Below are positions 1-5,227 of a stretch of 5,449 nucleotides of DNA, in pieces; positions within the stretch are counted from its first letter, which is position 1; every line of letters starts with the position of its first letter. Origin of the DNA: Pseudomonadota bacterium. Lineage in GTDB: Bacteria; Pseudomonadota; Alphaproteobacteria; Rhizobiales; Hyphomicrobiaceae. Under the pieces are notes generated by a model. It ran no database searches and was not told the origin of the DNA. It saw nothing but the letters and a program-made list of their open reading frames with translations. Location of the stretch: the NCBI GenBank assembly GCA_021813195.1, contig JAKALI010000326.1:1-5449 (forward strand), read 5' to 3'. A program made the position numbers and the translations under genes.

Positions 1-396
1 TTCCGATCTACGATCCATCCAAAAGAGCTCGAAGATGTTTCCGTCTGGATCAGCAATTGCACGTGTGAACATGAAACCCAAATCCTCCGGCGGACGAGCG
101 ACGCTGCCACCATTAGCCAGTGCGGCATCCGACATCTCATCAACCTCGTTGCGTGACGTCAGCGAAATTGCCGTCAGTACACCTGTTGTTGCGCGCGGAT
201 CTGGTCTCGGTAATTTCGAGAATTGGGAGAATTTCTCATGCGAAAGCAGCATCACGTACGCAACCTCGGAAATGACCATGCAGGCTGCCGTGTGGTCACT
301 ATAAGTGTCGTTGAACCTGAAGCCGAGCTTGCGAAAGAACGCGCGACTTACCTCAAGATCAGCGACCGGAAGGTTGATGAAAAGCATCCGACTCAT
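1..396 (-). CDS. VOC-family (COG3607-like glyoxalase) protein, 3' end cut by window
   Basis: The first 132 codons of a glyoxalase/bleomycin-resistance (VOC) superfamily protein run off the left edge with no stop. The protein opens with MSRMLFINLPVADL, the usual start of the predicted lactoylglutathione lyase group COG3607. It continues through an AACMVIS-YVMLL strand pair (residues 37-51), a DEM-ALANGGS segment (86-98), and the closing DPDGNIFELFWMD strand (117-128), whose Glu123 is the usual metal-ligand position. The family is normally about 135-140 residues, so only a few codons are missing. The start is fixed by a GAGGAGAGG ribosome site on the minus strand just upstream. It overlaps the stop of the preceding PhnB-like gene as ATGA, so it probably depends on translational coupling. 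The substrate is unknown; true glyoxalase I activity is not implied. Codons and frame look intact, unlike its upstream neighbour. Confidence 0.88.
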   Translation of the reverse strand, partial: MSRMLFINLPVADLEVSRAFFRKLGFRFNDTYSDHTAACMVISEVAYVMLLSHEKFSQFSKLPRPDPRATTGVLTAISLTSRNEVDEMSDAALANGGSVARPPEDLGFMFTRAIADPDGNIFELFWMDRRSE

Positions 397-880
397 GCGG
401 CCTCTCCTCGAATTGCTACATAGATTGTGACCACATCGATCTTGCGCGTCGTCATCATGGCTGCGCACGCCCGACGCGCTTCCTCACCACCCACAGCGAT
501 CGCCTCGGTGAGTACCCGCGGGGTGATCCGCCAGTTGACACCCGAACGATCCTTGCGCTAACCACAGGCGCTTTCTTTGCCGCCGTTGCTGACGATCGCA
601 TCCCAGTAGCGATCCGTTTCGTCCTGGTCATCGGTGGCAATCTGGAAGGAGAATGCCTCGGTATGTGGAAAGGCGGGACCGCCATTCCATCCGAGACAGG
701 GGATGCCGCAGACCGTGAATTCAAGGGCAATAACATCACCTGCTTTGCCGAAGGCGTAATCAGCCGGAGCGCGATGGACGGCCATCACGCGGCGGTCTGG
801 AAATGTTGCAGCATAAAACTTCGCAGCAGCTTCCGCTGCGTTGTCGAACCATAGACAAATGGTGTTTTTGGTTTTGTCAC
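393..880 (-). pseudogene. Broken PhnB-like / 3-dmu-9_3-mt VOC-family gene
   Basis: This resembles the PhnB-like VOC family (3-demethylubiquinone-9 3-methyltransferase-like, COG3865). Recognisable segments are KNTICLWFDN, AAKFYAATFPDRRV, ALEFTVCGIPCLGWNGGPAF, AFSFQIATDDQDETDRYWDAIV and NGGKESACG. At 560-558 the frame meets TAG exactly where the family has Trp in CGWCKD. Beyond it the same frame continues as KDRSGVNWRITPRVLTEAI, then GGEEARRACAAMMTTRKID, and stops at TGA 395-393. At the 5' end, the GTG at 880 sits 7 bases after GGAGG, but its frame is off by one. Adding one A to the AAAA run at 875-872 gives MTKTKNTICLWFDN. Restored, the protein would be about 162 residues, the usual family size. 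The in-frame ATG at 989 gives a 40-residue extension unlike the family. A nonsense mutation plus a frameshift supports a pseudogene; sequencing error could explain one lesion. Confidence 0.85.
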
Positions 881-887
881 GCGCATG

Positions 888-892
888 CCTCC
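888..892 (-). promoter_or_regulatory. Ribosome binding site of the broken PhnB-like gene
   Basis: GGAGG on the minus strand lies 7 bases before the GTG at 880 and only 1 base before an ATG at 887. The 7-base spacing favours GTG as the ancestral start. The 881-988 stretch between this gene and the MORN-repeat gene otherwise holds nothing I recognise. Confidence 0.6.
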
Positions 893-988
893 GTTGCCGA
901 TCCGCAGAGTCGTCGCCGTGAGCAAAATGCCCTTCGACCAAGCCGTGCGGGCTCTGGCTGCGCGCGACGACGAGGATAATGGTCGACA

Positions 989-1276
989 TCAGGACGAGCG
1001 CGGGTTCAACGCTTTACCGTCCCGAAACGTCTCGTGCTTCTCCACCGATCCGTCGCGATGGTAGCGAGTCCACGGTCCGTGTTTCTTGCCATCGCGGAAC
1101 TGGCCGACCTGCCAGAGCTCACCTGTCTCACGCCAGAACCGCCACTCACCTTGCATCTCGCCGCGGATGGATTTGCCCTCGGCCTTGCGCAAACCGGTCT
1201 TGAAGAAGTAGGTCAACGTCTCGCCATTCTGCTGGAAGACGGGCTGTCCATTGGCGTAATGGGTCTTCATCGACAT
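989..1276 (-). CDS. Small MORN/YwqK-type repeat protein
   Basis: A 95-residue soluble protein with no signal peptide or membrane segment. It is built mainly of degenerate MORN-variant (YwqK-like) repeats. Two are clear: residues 42-63 (QGEWRFWRETGELW, ending in FRDG) and 66-87 (HGPWTRYHRDGSVE, ending in FRDG), each with the G-x-W-x-x-aromatic and xxG pattern. Weaker copies lie at 5-34. Such repeats form beta-hairpin sheets. The label 'antitoxin' attached to some YwqK homologues is not supported here, since no toxin gene is adjacent. I chose ATG 1276 rather than ATG 1294 because GGAGAGG (1292-1286) lies 9 bases before it, and because 1294 would lie inside the preceding SRPBCC gene. Its stop TGA (991-989) overlaps an ATG as TGATG. 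The role in the operon is unknown. Confidence 0.78.
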   Translation of the reverse strand: MSMKTHYANGQPVFQQNGETLTYFFKTGLRKAEGKSIRGEMQGEWRFWRETGELWQVGQFRDGKKHGPWTRYHRDGSVEKHETFRDGKALNPRSS

Positions 1277-1280
1277 CTTG

Positions 1281-1712
1281 TCAGGCCTCTCCATCTACGC
1301 GCACAACGTAGTTTGCGTAACTGTCGAGTATGGCTTGCCAACCATCCCGCTGCATGGCGGCTGAATGCGTGCTCTCAGGGTCGAAGACGGTGCGCACACG
1401 CGTGCCATCGCCATGCGGTTCGAACGTTGTGCGCGCGCGCCGGCCATCGTCAAGCCGCAATGTGAGAGCGCGAGGAGGATCGACCTCCTCATATACGCCT
1501 TCGAACTCAAAGCCGAACGAGCCGTCGCGGGCCTCCATCCGCGCCACATGCCGTCCACCGACATGCAAATCGACTTCCGCCCACGGACAATGACAATCAG
1601 GACTTGCCTGATTCCATTGGGTTATCGCCTCGGGAGAGGTGAACGCATGCCAAGCCTTGCGTGGCGAGACACCAACGAAGGCTTCGATGGAGATTGGCTG
1701 AGGGCTCGTCAT
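1281..1712 (-). CDS. SRPBCC / AHSA1-domain protein
   Basis: A 143-residue, apparently intact START/Bet v1-fold protein of the AHSA1 (activator of Hsp90 ATPase homologue 1-like) family. Typical features appear in order: the first strand PISIEAFVGVSPRKAWHAFT (6-25), the ITQWNQASPDCHCPWAEVDL helix-loop (30-49), VGGRHVARMEARDGSFGFEF (51-70), GVYEEVDPPRALTLRLDDGR (72-91) and the C-terminal helix MQRDGWQAILDSYANYV (120-136). These proteins have a hydrophobic ligand cavity. Bacterial members are often found with small VOC proteins and ArsR/TetR regulators, usually without known ligand. ATG 1712 is chosen over ATG 1781 because AAGGA lies 6 bases before it, the family starts at this point, and it overlaps the TetR stop as ATGA. 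The gene ends five bases before the MORN-repeat start. Confidence 0.88.
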   Translation of the reverse strand: MTSPQPISIEAFVGVSPRKAWHAFTSPEAITQWNQASPDCHCPWAEVDLHVGGRHVARMEARDGSFGFEFEGVYEEVDPPRALTLRLDDGRRARTTFEPHGDGTRVRTVFDPESTHSAAMQRDGWQAILDSYANYVVRVDGEA

Positions 1713-2364
1713 GTACAGTCCTTCTCCGCGGGCGAGAGACCAAAGAGCAATTCGATATAGCGCGTGAGATGATCGGCACACTCATCTGCAATGCGGCGAT
1801 CGTCGGCGGCCTTTGCCAGAATGACGCCGCCTTGCAGAACAGCTTGCCTGAGCCGGTCACGCCTGGCAACCGGCCAACCCGCATTTGCGAGACCGCGTGC
1901 AGCCATGGCATCAGCGATGTCGGCTTCGATGGTAGCGGCGTATTTTGAAGATACTGAGCGCGCACGCGGCGCGATAAGCGTCGCCCAGAGCAGCAGAAGT
2001 ATCGAATGCGTCCTGCACCATCGTAGCAGCGAGACAGCTGAAAGCCGCCGGATCACCCCTGATGATATCGCGGCGCAAATCGATATGGCCCCATATGCGT
2101 TCGAGGGCATCAGCGTGGGCATGATAGAGCGCGGAGGCAAAGAAGGCTGGCAATCTCTCGCACCAATGTTTGACTCCCGCCACACCGAAGGCGTCCTGAC
2201 TGTTGAAGTGTTAAAAAACACCCCTTTTGTGACGCCAGCGGTCGAGCATAACTCCTACACGGAGGTGGCAGCAAAGCCTTTGGCCCGGATGACATCTCGG
2301 GCAACTTGCAAAAGCGAGGGCACGCATCGCCGCGCTTAGGTTGGTGTTTGGTGCTTGGCGACAT
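1709..2364 (-). pseudogene. Decayed TetR-family transcriptional regulator
   Basis: Pieces of one TetR/AcrR regulator lie in order but in different frames. The start MSPSTKHQPKRGDA (from ATG 2364) loses frame near 2321. The helix-turn-helix resumes as LLQVARDVIRAKGFAATSV, then a TAG (2257-2255), then ELCSTAGVTKGVFF. Frame shifts again near 2212-2208 (one base lost in AACACTTC), giving FNSQDAFGVAGVKHWCERLP, ASALYHAHADALERIWGHID, and CLAATMVQDAFDTSAALGDA. A third shift at the AAAA run 1946-1943 (one A too many) leads to YAATIEADIADAMAARG and a normal C terminus ending at TGA 1711-1709. Joined up, the length of about 218 residues is near normal for TetR. Its position as first gene, overlapping the SRPBCC start as ATGA, suggests it once controlled this operon. 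Four lesions make sequencing error unlikely as the only cause. Confidence 0.88.
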
Positions 2365-2482
2365 GATCACAAAATCCGTTCCGTTGGTCTTTTGACAGGC
2401 GAAGGAGCCGACGTAGCAAACACGCAAAGGCCAAGCCTGTCGCACCGCCGCGACCGATAATTGATAGTTTTAGCGGCAAAGC

Positions 2483-2496
2483 CCGGACTAGTCCGG
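2483..2496. repeat. Perfect 14-bp palindrome CCGGACTAGTCCGG
   Basis: A seven-base perfect inverted repeat with no spacer, about 120 bases upstream of the decayed TetR start on the minus strand and 350 bases upstream of the L,D-transpeptidase. It could be an operator for a dimeric regulator. It has no second copy that I can see in the window and may be chance. Confidence 0.45.
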
Positions 2497-2793
2497 CAGA
2501 CGCTCACTGCCACGCACGGCCATAGCCGCGCTGGTGCCACGTCGTTAAGCCAATGGATTTTTTCCCTACCCGTTACCGCGCCGCATGCTCCGCGAACTGG
2601 TTCGGCTCTGCTGCGGGCGACATTGACCTCCCCAAGCGCCATTTGGAATGGCCCGGCGCGTCAACTTTGAGGCGAAGTCTTGCCGACGGCGGCATCCCTG
2701 CAACATCGCAAAAACTGTCATGCAACGATGAGCCAAATCAGGTTGTGCGAGCAGGCTGATCCTGGTTATGAGTGCCGGGAATGAGTTGCAGCA

Positions 2794-2807
2794 CCGCCGA
2801 TTGGCGG
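2794..2807. repeat. Small GC-rich hairpin in the L,D-transpeptidase leader
   Basis: CCGCC, GATT loop, GGCGG: a five-base-pair stem about 40 bases before the L,D-transpeptidase ATG. There is no following T run, so it is not a terminator. It could affect the 5' leader structure, or have no role. Confidence 0.3.
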
Positions 2808-2845
2808 CCCGCTGTAAGGGACGAGCCTACACGAAGAGGCTGTGA

Positions 2846-3817
2846 ATGGCGAACATGCGGATCCTCCTGCCCATTCTCGGCGCGGGTCTGATGCTGAACG
2901 CGCCGTTTGCGCGTGCAGAAAACTGGACCGAGCGCGGACCTGTGTTTGAGAGCGATCTGCGCCGACAGGCCGAGGAGGCAGAAGCTGAACGCGCCGCTCG
3001 GCGCACGACCTATGCTCCCGTCACCTATCCGAAATACATGGATGGCGGAGAAAAGCCAGACATCCAGCCGGTCGCGCCACCCATCGTCTATTTTGACCGC
3101 GCGGAGGAAGTGGGCTCCATCATCATCGATACGCAAGCCCGCACGCTCTACTACGTTTTGCCGGACAAGAAGGCCTACGCCTACCCGATTTCCGTCGGAC
3201 GCGAAGGGTTCACCTGGACCGGCACGGAACGCATCAGCCGTATTGCAGCGTGGCCCTCTTGGACGCCACCGCCCGAGATGCACAAGCGGGTCCCCGGCCT
3301 GCCGATCACGGTCTCGGGTGGCATCAAGAACCCGCAAGGCGCGCGCGCCCTCTATCTCGGCAACACCATCTACCGCATCCACGGCACCAACAACGATCGC
3401 ACGGTGGGACGCGCGAACTCCTCCGGCTGTTTTCGCCTAAAGAATGAGCATGTCGTGCATCTGGCCTCGATCGCCAAGGTGGGGACGAAGGTGCGCGTGT
3501 TGCAAAACTATGCTGGCTCGGTGAGTGAAAACGCGCCGATCTCATCGCTGTTCGATTTCGGATGGTTCGAAACTGAGCCTGCTCCTGCGCCGCCAAAGCC
3601 TGCCAAGCCGAAGAAGTCGGCAGCGACAGCTAAACCGCAGCCCAAACCGGCCGAAACCGCTGCAGTCCCAGCCGCGCCAACTTCTGGCGCACCAACCTCC
3701 GCCGCATCGACGTCCGCCGCACAGCCCCACCCCGCTCCGACCCCGTCGGCCCCAACTCCGGCCGCTCAGGCTCCGGCCGGACAAGCCGCCGCTGCTCAAG
3801 CCTCGACGGCGCCGTAA
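2846..3817 (+). CDS. Secreted L,D-transpeptidase (YkuD domain) with Ala/Pro-rich tail
   Basis: A 323-residue exported peptidoglycan enzyme. Residues 1-24 form a Sec signal peptide with probable cleavage after FARA. A linker (25-88) contains an acidic/Ala helix at 40-52. The YkuD (ErfK/YbiS/YcfS/YnhG) catalytic domain spans about 89-220. It starts at GSIIIDTQARTLYYV, passes through YAYPISVGREG and WPSWTPPPEMHKRVPGLP, and reaches the active-site motif: His179-Gly180, then SSGCFR with catalytic Cys195 and Arg197. Such enzymes cleave the third-to-fourth residue bond of tetrapeptide donors and make 3-3 cross-links or attach proteins. From 245 to the end the chain is low complexity (first Pro/Lys, then Ala/Pro/Ser/Thr), possibly a wall-spanning or glycan-binding tail. 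AGAGG 6 bases upstream supports ATG 2846; ATG 2855 is a weaker option. It stands alone and converges on the tRNA gene. Confidence 0.93.
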   Translation: MANMRILLPILGAGLMLNAPFARAENWTERGPVFESDLRRQAEEAEAERAARRTTYAPVTYPKYMDGGEKPDIQPVAPPIVYFDRAEEVGSIIIDTQARTLYYVLPDKKAYAYPISVGREGFTWTGTERISRIAAWPSWTPPPEMHKRVPGLPITVSGGIKNPQGARALYLGNTIYRIHGTNNDRTVGRANSSGCFRLKNEHVVHLASIAKVGTKVRVLQNYAGSVSENAPISSLFDFGWFETEPAPAPPKPAKPKKSAATAKPQPKPAETAAVPAAPTSGAPTSAASTSAAQPHPAPTPSAPTPAAQAPAGQAAAAQASTAP

Positions 3818-3877
3818 CAAGAGGCTCGGCGTACCCATCGGCACGTCGCATGGAGCTGCCGGAGCCATCTCGCAGCG

Positions 3878-3967
3878 TGGCGGAGGGAGTGGGATTCGAA
3901 CCCACGGTGGGCTTGCACCCACGCCGGTTTTCAAGACCGGTGCCTTAAACCACTCGACCATCCCTCC
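3878..3967 (-). tRNA. tRNA-Ser (anticodon UGA)
   Basis: The minus strand reads as a 90-base class II tRNA with encoded CCA. The acceptor stem is GGAGGGA paired with TCCCTCC, followed by discriminator G and CCA (3880-3878). The anticodon stem CCGGT/ACCGG encloses CTTGAAA, so the anticodon is TGA (3933-3931), reading UCA and other UCN serine codons. A long variable arm GTGGG/CCCAC, typical of serine tRNAs, and the T arm GTGGG-TTCGAAT-CCCAC follow. It is intact. It converges on the L,D-transpeptidase, with 60 bases between, and I see no clear terminator hairpin there. Confidence 0.98.
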
Positions 3968-3970
3968 AAA

Positions 3971-3983
3971 GCGCACAGTGCGC
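3971..3983. repeat. Inverted repeat just upstream of tRNA-Ser
   Basis: GCGCAC-A-GTGCGC, a six-base stem with a one-base centre, begins 4 bases before the tRNA 5' end. In the transcript it would lie in the 5' leader removed by RNase P. It may be a protein site or chance in GC-rich DNA. Confidence 0.35.
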
Positions 3984-4040
3984 GCGATTGGCGCTGCAGG
4001 CGAGCGAAGAACACGCGCCGGGCCATTGCAGGCGGCCAGC

Positions 4041-4068
4041 TATATACGTGAGCGCAGCCCTCCCGCAA
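4041..4068 (-). promoter_or_regulatory. Candidate sigma-70 promoter for tRNA-Ser
   Basis: On the minus strand TTGCGG (4068-4063), a 16-base spacer and TATATA (4046-4041) face the tRNA gene. Transcription would start near 4034, giving a leader of roughly 65 bases. The TATATA box is the only AT-rich patch nearby. This is inferred from consensus only. Confidence 0.45.
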
Positions 4069-4077
4069 GTGAGCGCA
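4048..4077. repeat. Two 9-base direct repeats spaced 21 bases
   Basis: GTGAGCGCA occurs at 4048-4056 and 4069-4077. The copies start 21 bases apart, two helical turns, and flank the putative -35 of the tRNA promoter. They could be a paired protein-binding site; chance is possible. Confidence 0.4.
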
Positions 4078-4183
4078 AGGGCCCGCGCCAAACGTCGTTG
4101 ATCGCCCACCGGTTTCTGGGGGAAGGGGGAGTAGCGGGAGCGGCGAGCCGCGCGAGTCTCCGTAGCCATGGCTCCCATCACCT

Positions 4184-4200
4184 CTTAACACCTTGTTAAG
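4184..4200. promoter_or_regulatory. Candidate CtrA-binding box (TTAA-N7-TTAA)
   Basis: TTAA (4185-4188), seven bases, TTAA (4196-4199) fits exactly the full consensus of the alphaproteobacterial cell-cycle regulator CtrA. It lies inside a larger inverted repeat, CTTAACA-CCT-TGTTAAG. It is about 160 bases upstream of the rlpA ATG and about 215 bases from the tRNA 5' end. Because RlpA homologues act at the division septum, rlpA is the more sensible target. The match is seen; binding is inferred. Confidence 0.5.
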
Positions 4201-4226
4201 CATGAGACGGCCACATTGCCGTCCTC

Positions 4227-4242
4227 AAACCGCCCGCGGTTT
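4227..4242. repeat. Inverted repeat in the rlpA leader
   Basis: AAACCGC-CC-GCGGTTT followed by one more T: a seven-base perfect inverted repeat between the CtrA box and the rlpA start. With four Ts at the 3' side of the stem it could be a weak terminator or attenuator-like hairpin on the plus strand, or an operator. Confidence 0.35.
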
Positions 4243-4359
4243 TGCGTTGTTGGATCAAATTGGGGTCGTTTCACCGGGGTCGAATTGGATGGTGGTGTCC
4301 TGGGGGCCGTGGCCAGGGGCGCGCCGATGCCGTGTTCGTGTTGTGCGTTGGGAGCCTGT

Positions 4360-5076
4360 ATGCGTTCGCACCGTCTCGTTTTGCCGCGAGCTTCCGATCG
4401 TGGGCTCTCCCGTTTGAGCAGGGCGCCGAATATCACGGCCGTTGCGAGCCTTGCTGTGAGTGCGAGCCTTGCGCTCGCTGCATGTTCGTCCTCCAGCAAT
4501 ACCACCGGCGTCCCCGCAAGCCCGCGTGTGGTCGCCTCCGGTCAGCCGATCCCAAAAGGCGGCGGCGTCTACAAGATCGGCAGCCCCTACATGGTATCGG
4601 GACGCTGGTACACACCGCGCGAACAGCCTGGATACGACGCAGTGGGAATTGCATCCTGGTATGGTGACGACTTCCACGGTCGCAAGACGGCCAACGGCGA
4701 GATCTACGACATGAACCGATTGACGGCTGCGCACCCCACGCTGCCGATGCCGGTCTATGCTTATGTGACCAATCTCGCCAACAACCGCACCATCCTCGTG
4801 CGCATCAATGATCGCGGTCCGTTTGTGGCCAATCGCATCATTGATCTGTCGCGCGCCTCAGCACGCGCTCTTGGACTGGAACGTCAGGGCCTCGCGCGCG
4901 TGCGTGTGCGCTATGCGGGCCGCGCCCCTCTCAACGGCGACGACAGCCGAGAGCGGACCTTTCTCGCCTCCCGTGGCGTGCCGCAGCAAATGCGCCACGC
5001 GCAAACTTCCCCGCGTGCTCTGCCACCCTCCTGGCTCGACCGACGCGGGCTAGGTGCCGCTTCGCCGATTGATTGA
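4360..5076 (+). CDS. rlpA: RlpA septal lytic transglycosylase, lipoprotein
   Basis: A 238-residue lipoprotein of the RlpA family. Such proteins are exported, lipidated and cut glycan strands lacking stem peptides; known members act at the septum and in daughter-cell separation. The signal sequence ends in the lipobox LAAC, making Cys42 the lipidated residue. The double-psi beta-barrel domain spans about 94-187: GIASWYGDDFHGRKTANGE (96-114), AAHPTLP with candidate catalytic His125, LVRINDRGPFV with candidate catalytic Asp151, and the IIDLSRASARALGL close. The C-terminal 50 residues are basic and disordered-looking, with no SPOR domain. ATG 4360 is chosen because GGGAG lies 5 bases before it and it gives a proper lipoprotein signal; starting at 4216 would add 48 residues unlike the family. 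It precedes the carboxypeptidase gene by 151 bases on the same strand. Confidence 0.95.
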   Translation: MRSHRLVLPRASDRGLSRLSRAPNITAVASLAVSASLALAACSSSSNTTGVPASPRVVASGQPIPKGGGVYKIGSPYMVSGRWYTPREQPGYDAVGIASWYGDDFHGRKTANGEIYDMNRLTAAHPTLPMPVYAYVTNLANNRTILVRINDRGPFVANRIIDLSRASARALGLERQGLARVRVRYAGRAPLNGDDSRERTFLASRGVPQQMRHAQTSPRALPPSWLDRRGLGAASPID

Positions 5077-5149
5077 TTGCCCACACGAACAATAACGGAG
5101 CGCGATTCTGCGCCCTAATCGGGGCTGCGGACAATCCCCACGGCAAGTT

Positions 5150-5162
5150 GTCAACGGTTGAC
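5150..5162. repeat. Inverted repeat overlapping the dacC -35
   Basis: GTCAAC-G-GTTGAC, a six-base perfect inverted repeat with a one-base centre. Its right arm shares five bases with the putative -35 hexamer TTGACC. Its place would suit a repressor operator, although part of the symmetry follows from the -35 sequence itself. Confidence 0.4.
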
Positions 5163-5186
5163 CTCTTCGACGTGAGGACCCATAAC
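5158..5186 (+). promoter_or_regulatory. Candidate sigma-70 promoter for the D-Ala-D-Ala carboxypeptidase
   Basis: TTGACC (5158-5163), a 17-base spacer, and CATAAC (5181-5186) match the consensus at five and four of six positions with ideal spacing. Transcription would begin near 5193, about 35 bases before the ATG. This implies that the carboxypeptidase gene has its own promoter rather than relying only on rlpA read-through. A GACTC site (CcrM type) lies at 5196-5200. Confidence 0.5.
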
Positions 5187-5227
5187 CCTGCCACGGACTC
5201 GATGAGGACATCCGGGCTTCGCGAAAG

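Larger units (their letters stand above)
2365..2845. other. Intergenic region with no recognisable gene
   Basis: About 480 bases between the start of the decayed TetR gene (minus) and the L,D-transpeptidase start (plus). It must hold the promoters of both units. Short open frames on both strands (for example plus 2553-2759, minus 2642-2367) resemble no family I know and lack convincing ribosome sites. A weak plus-strand promoter candidate is TTGTGC (2743-2748), 18 bases, TATGAG (2767-2772); it is only suggestive. A ribosome site AGAGG (2835-2839) lies 6 bases before the L,D-transpeptidase ATG. The palindrome and hairpin are listed separately. I see no insertion-sequence ends. Confidence 0.6.
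3968..4359. other. Intergenic region between tRNA-Ser and rlpA (divergent)
   Basis: About 390 bases without a recognisable gene. It carries a candidate tRNA promoter, a pair of 9-base direct repeats, a CtrA-type box and several inverted repeats (listed separately), plus GCGGC-GA-GCCGC (4140-4151), the palindrome AGCCATGGCT (4164-4173) and a GAGTC site (4154-4158) of the type methylated by CcrM. Open frames crossing it extend from neighbours and resemble nothing known. I could not pick a convincing -10/-35 pair for rlpA. Confidence 0.6.

Noticed and set aside
881..989. ATG 989 as the true start of the PhnB-like gene, overlapping the MORN stop as TGATG
   Set aside because: The overlap is tempting, but the 40 extra residues resemble no VOC protein. 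GGAGG plus GTG 880 fits the family start once the single-base lesion is allowed.
989..1276. Calling the MORN-repeat protein the antitoxin of a toxin-antitoxin pair
   Set aside because: Some YwqK-like proteins carry that name in databases, but no toxin-like gene lies beside it and the operon context is SRPBCC/VOC.
558..2257. Reading the two in-frame TAG codons (560-558 and 2257-2255) as recoded amber codons
   Set aside because: The same genes also carry frameshifts, the replaced residues differ (Trp, and probably Asp or Glu), and neither site has a pyrrolysine context. Gene decay is simpler.
2365..2845. A small gene or insertion-sequence remnant in the long gap
   Set aside because: No frame shows transposase or other family motifs and no terminal inverted repeats with target duplications are visible.
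2738..3382. A 214-codon open frame on the minus strand
   Set aside because: It lies opposite the L,D-transpeptidase, whose signal peptide and active-site motif are clear. The minus frame shows no family features and is a shadow of GC-rich coding DNA.
3878..3967. tRNA-Ser as an integration (attachment) site
   Set aside because: I found no repeated copy of the tRNA 3' end, no integrase, and no sign of mobile DNA on its 3' side, where the L,D-transpeptidase lies.
3525..4199. A 224-codon plus-strand frame running through the tRNA gene
   Set aside because: It is an out-of-frame reading of the Ala/Pro-rich tail and then passes through tRNA-Ser in the antisense direction. Its Arg/Pro-rich composition is an artefact.
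4216..4359. A 48-residue N-terminal extension of RlpA from ATG 4216
   Set aside because: It would bury the lipoprotein signal far inside the protein, has no good ribosome site, and crosses an inverted repeat. ATG 4360 has GGGAG at proper spacing.
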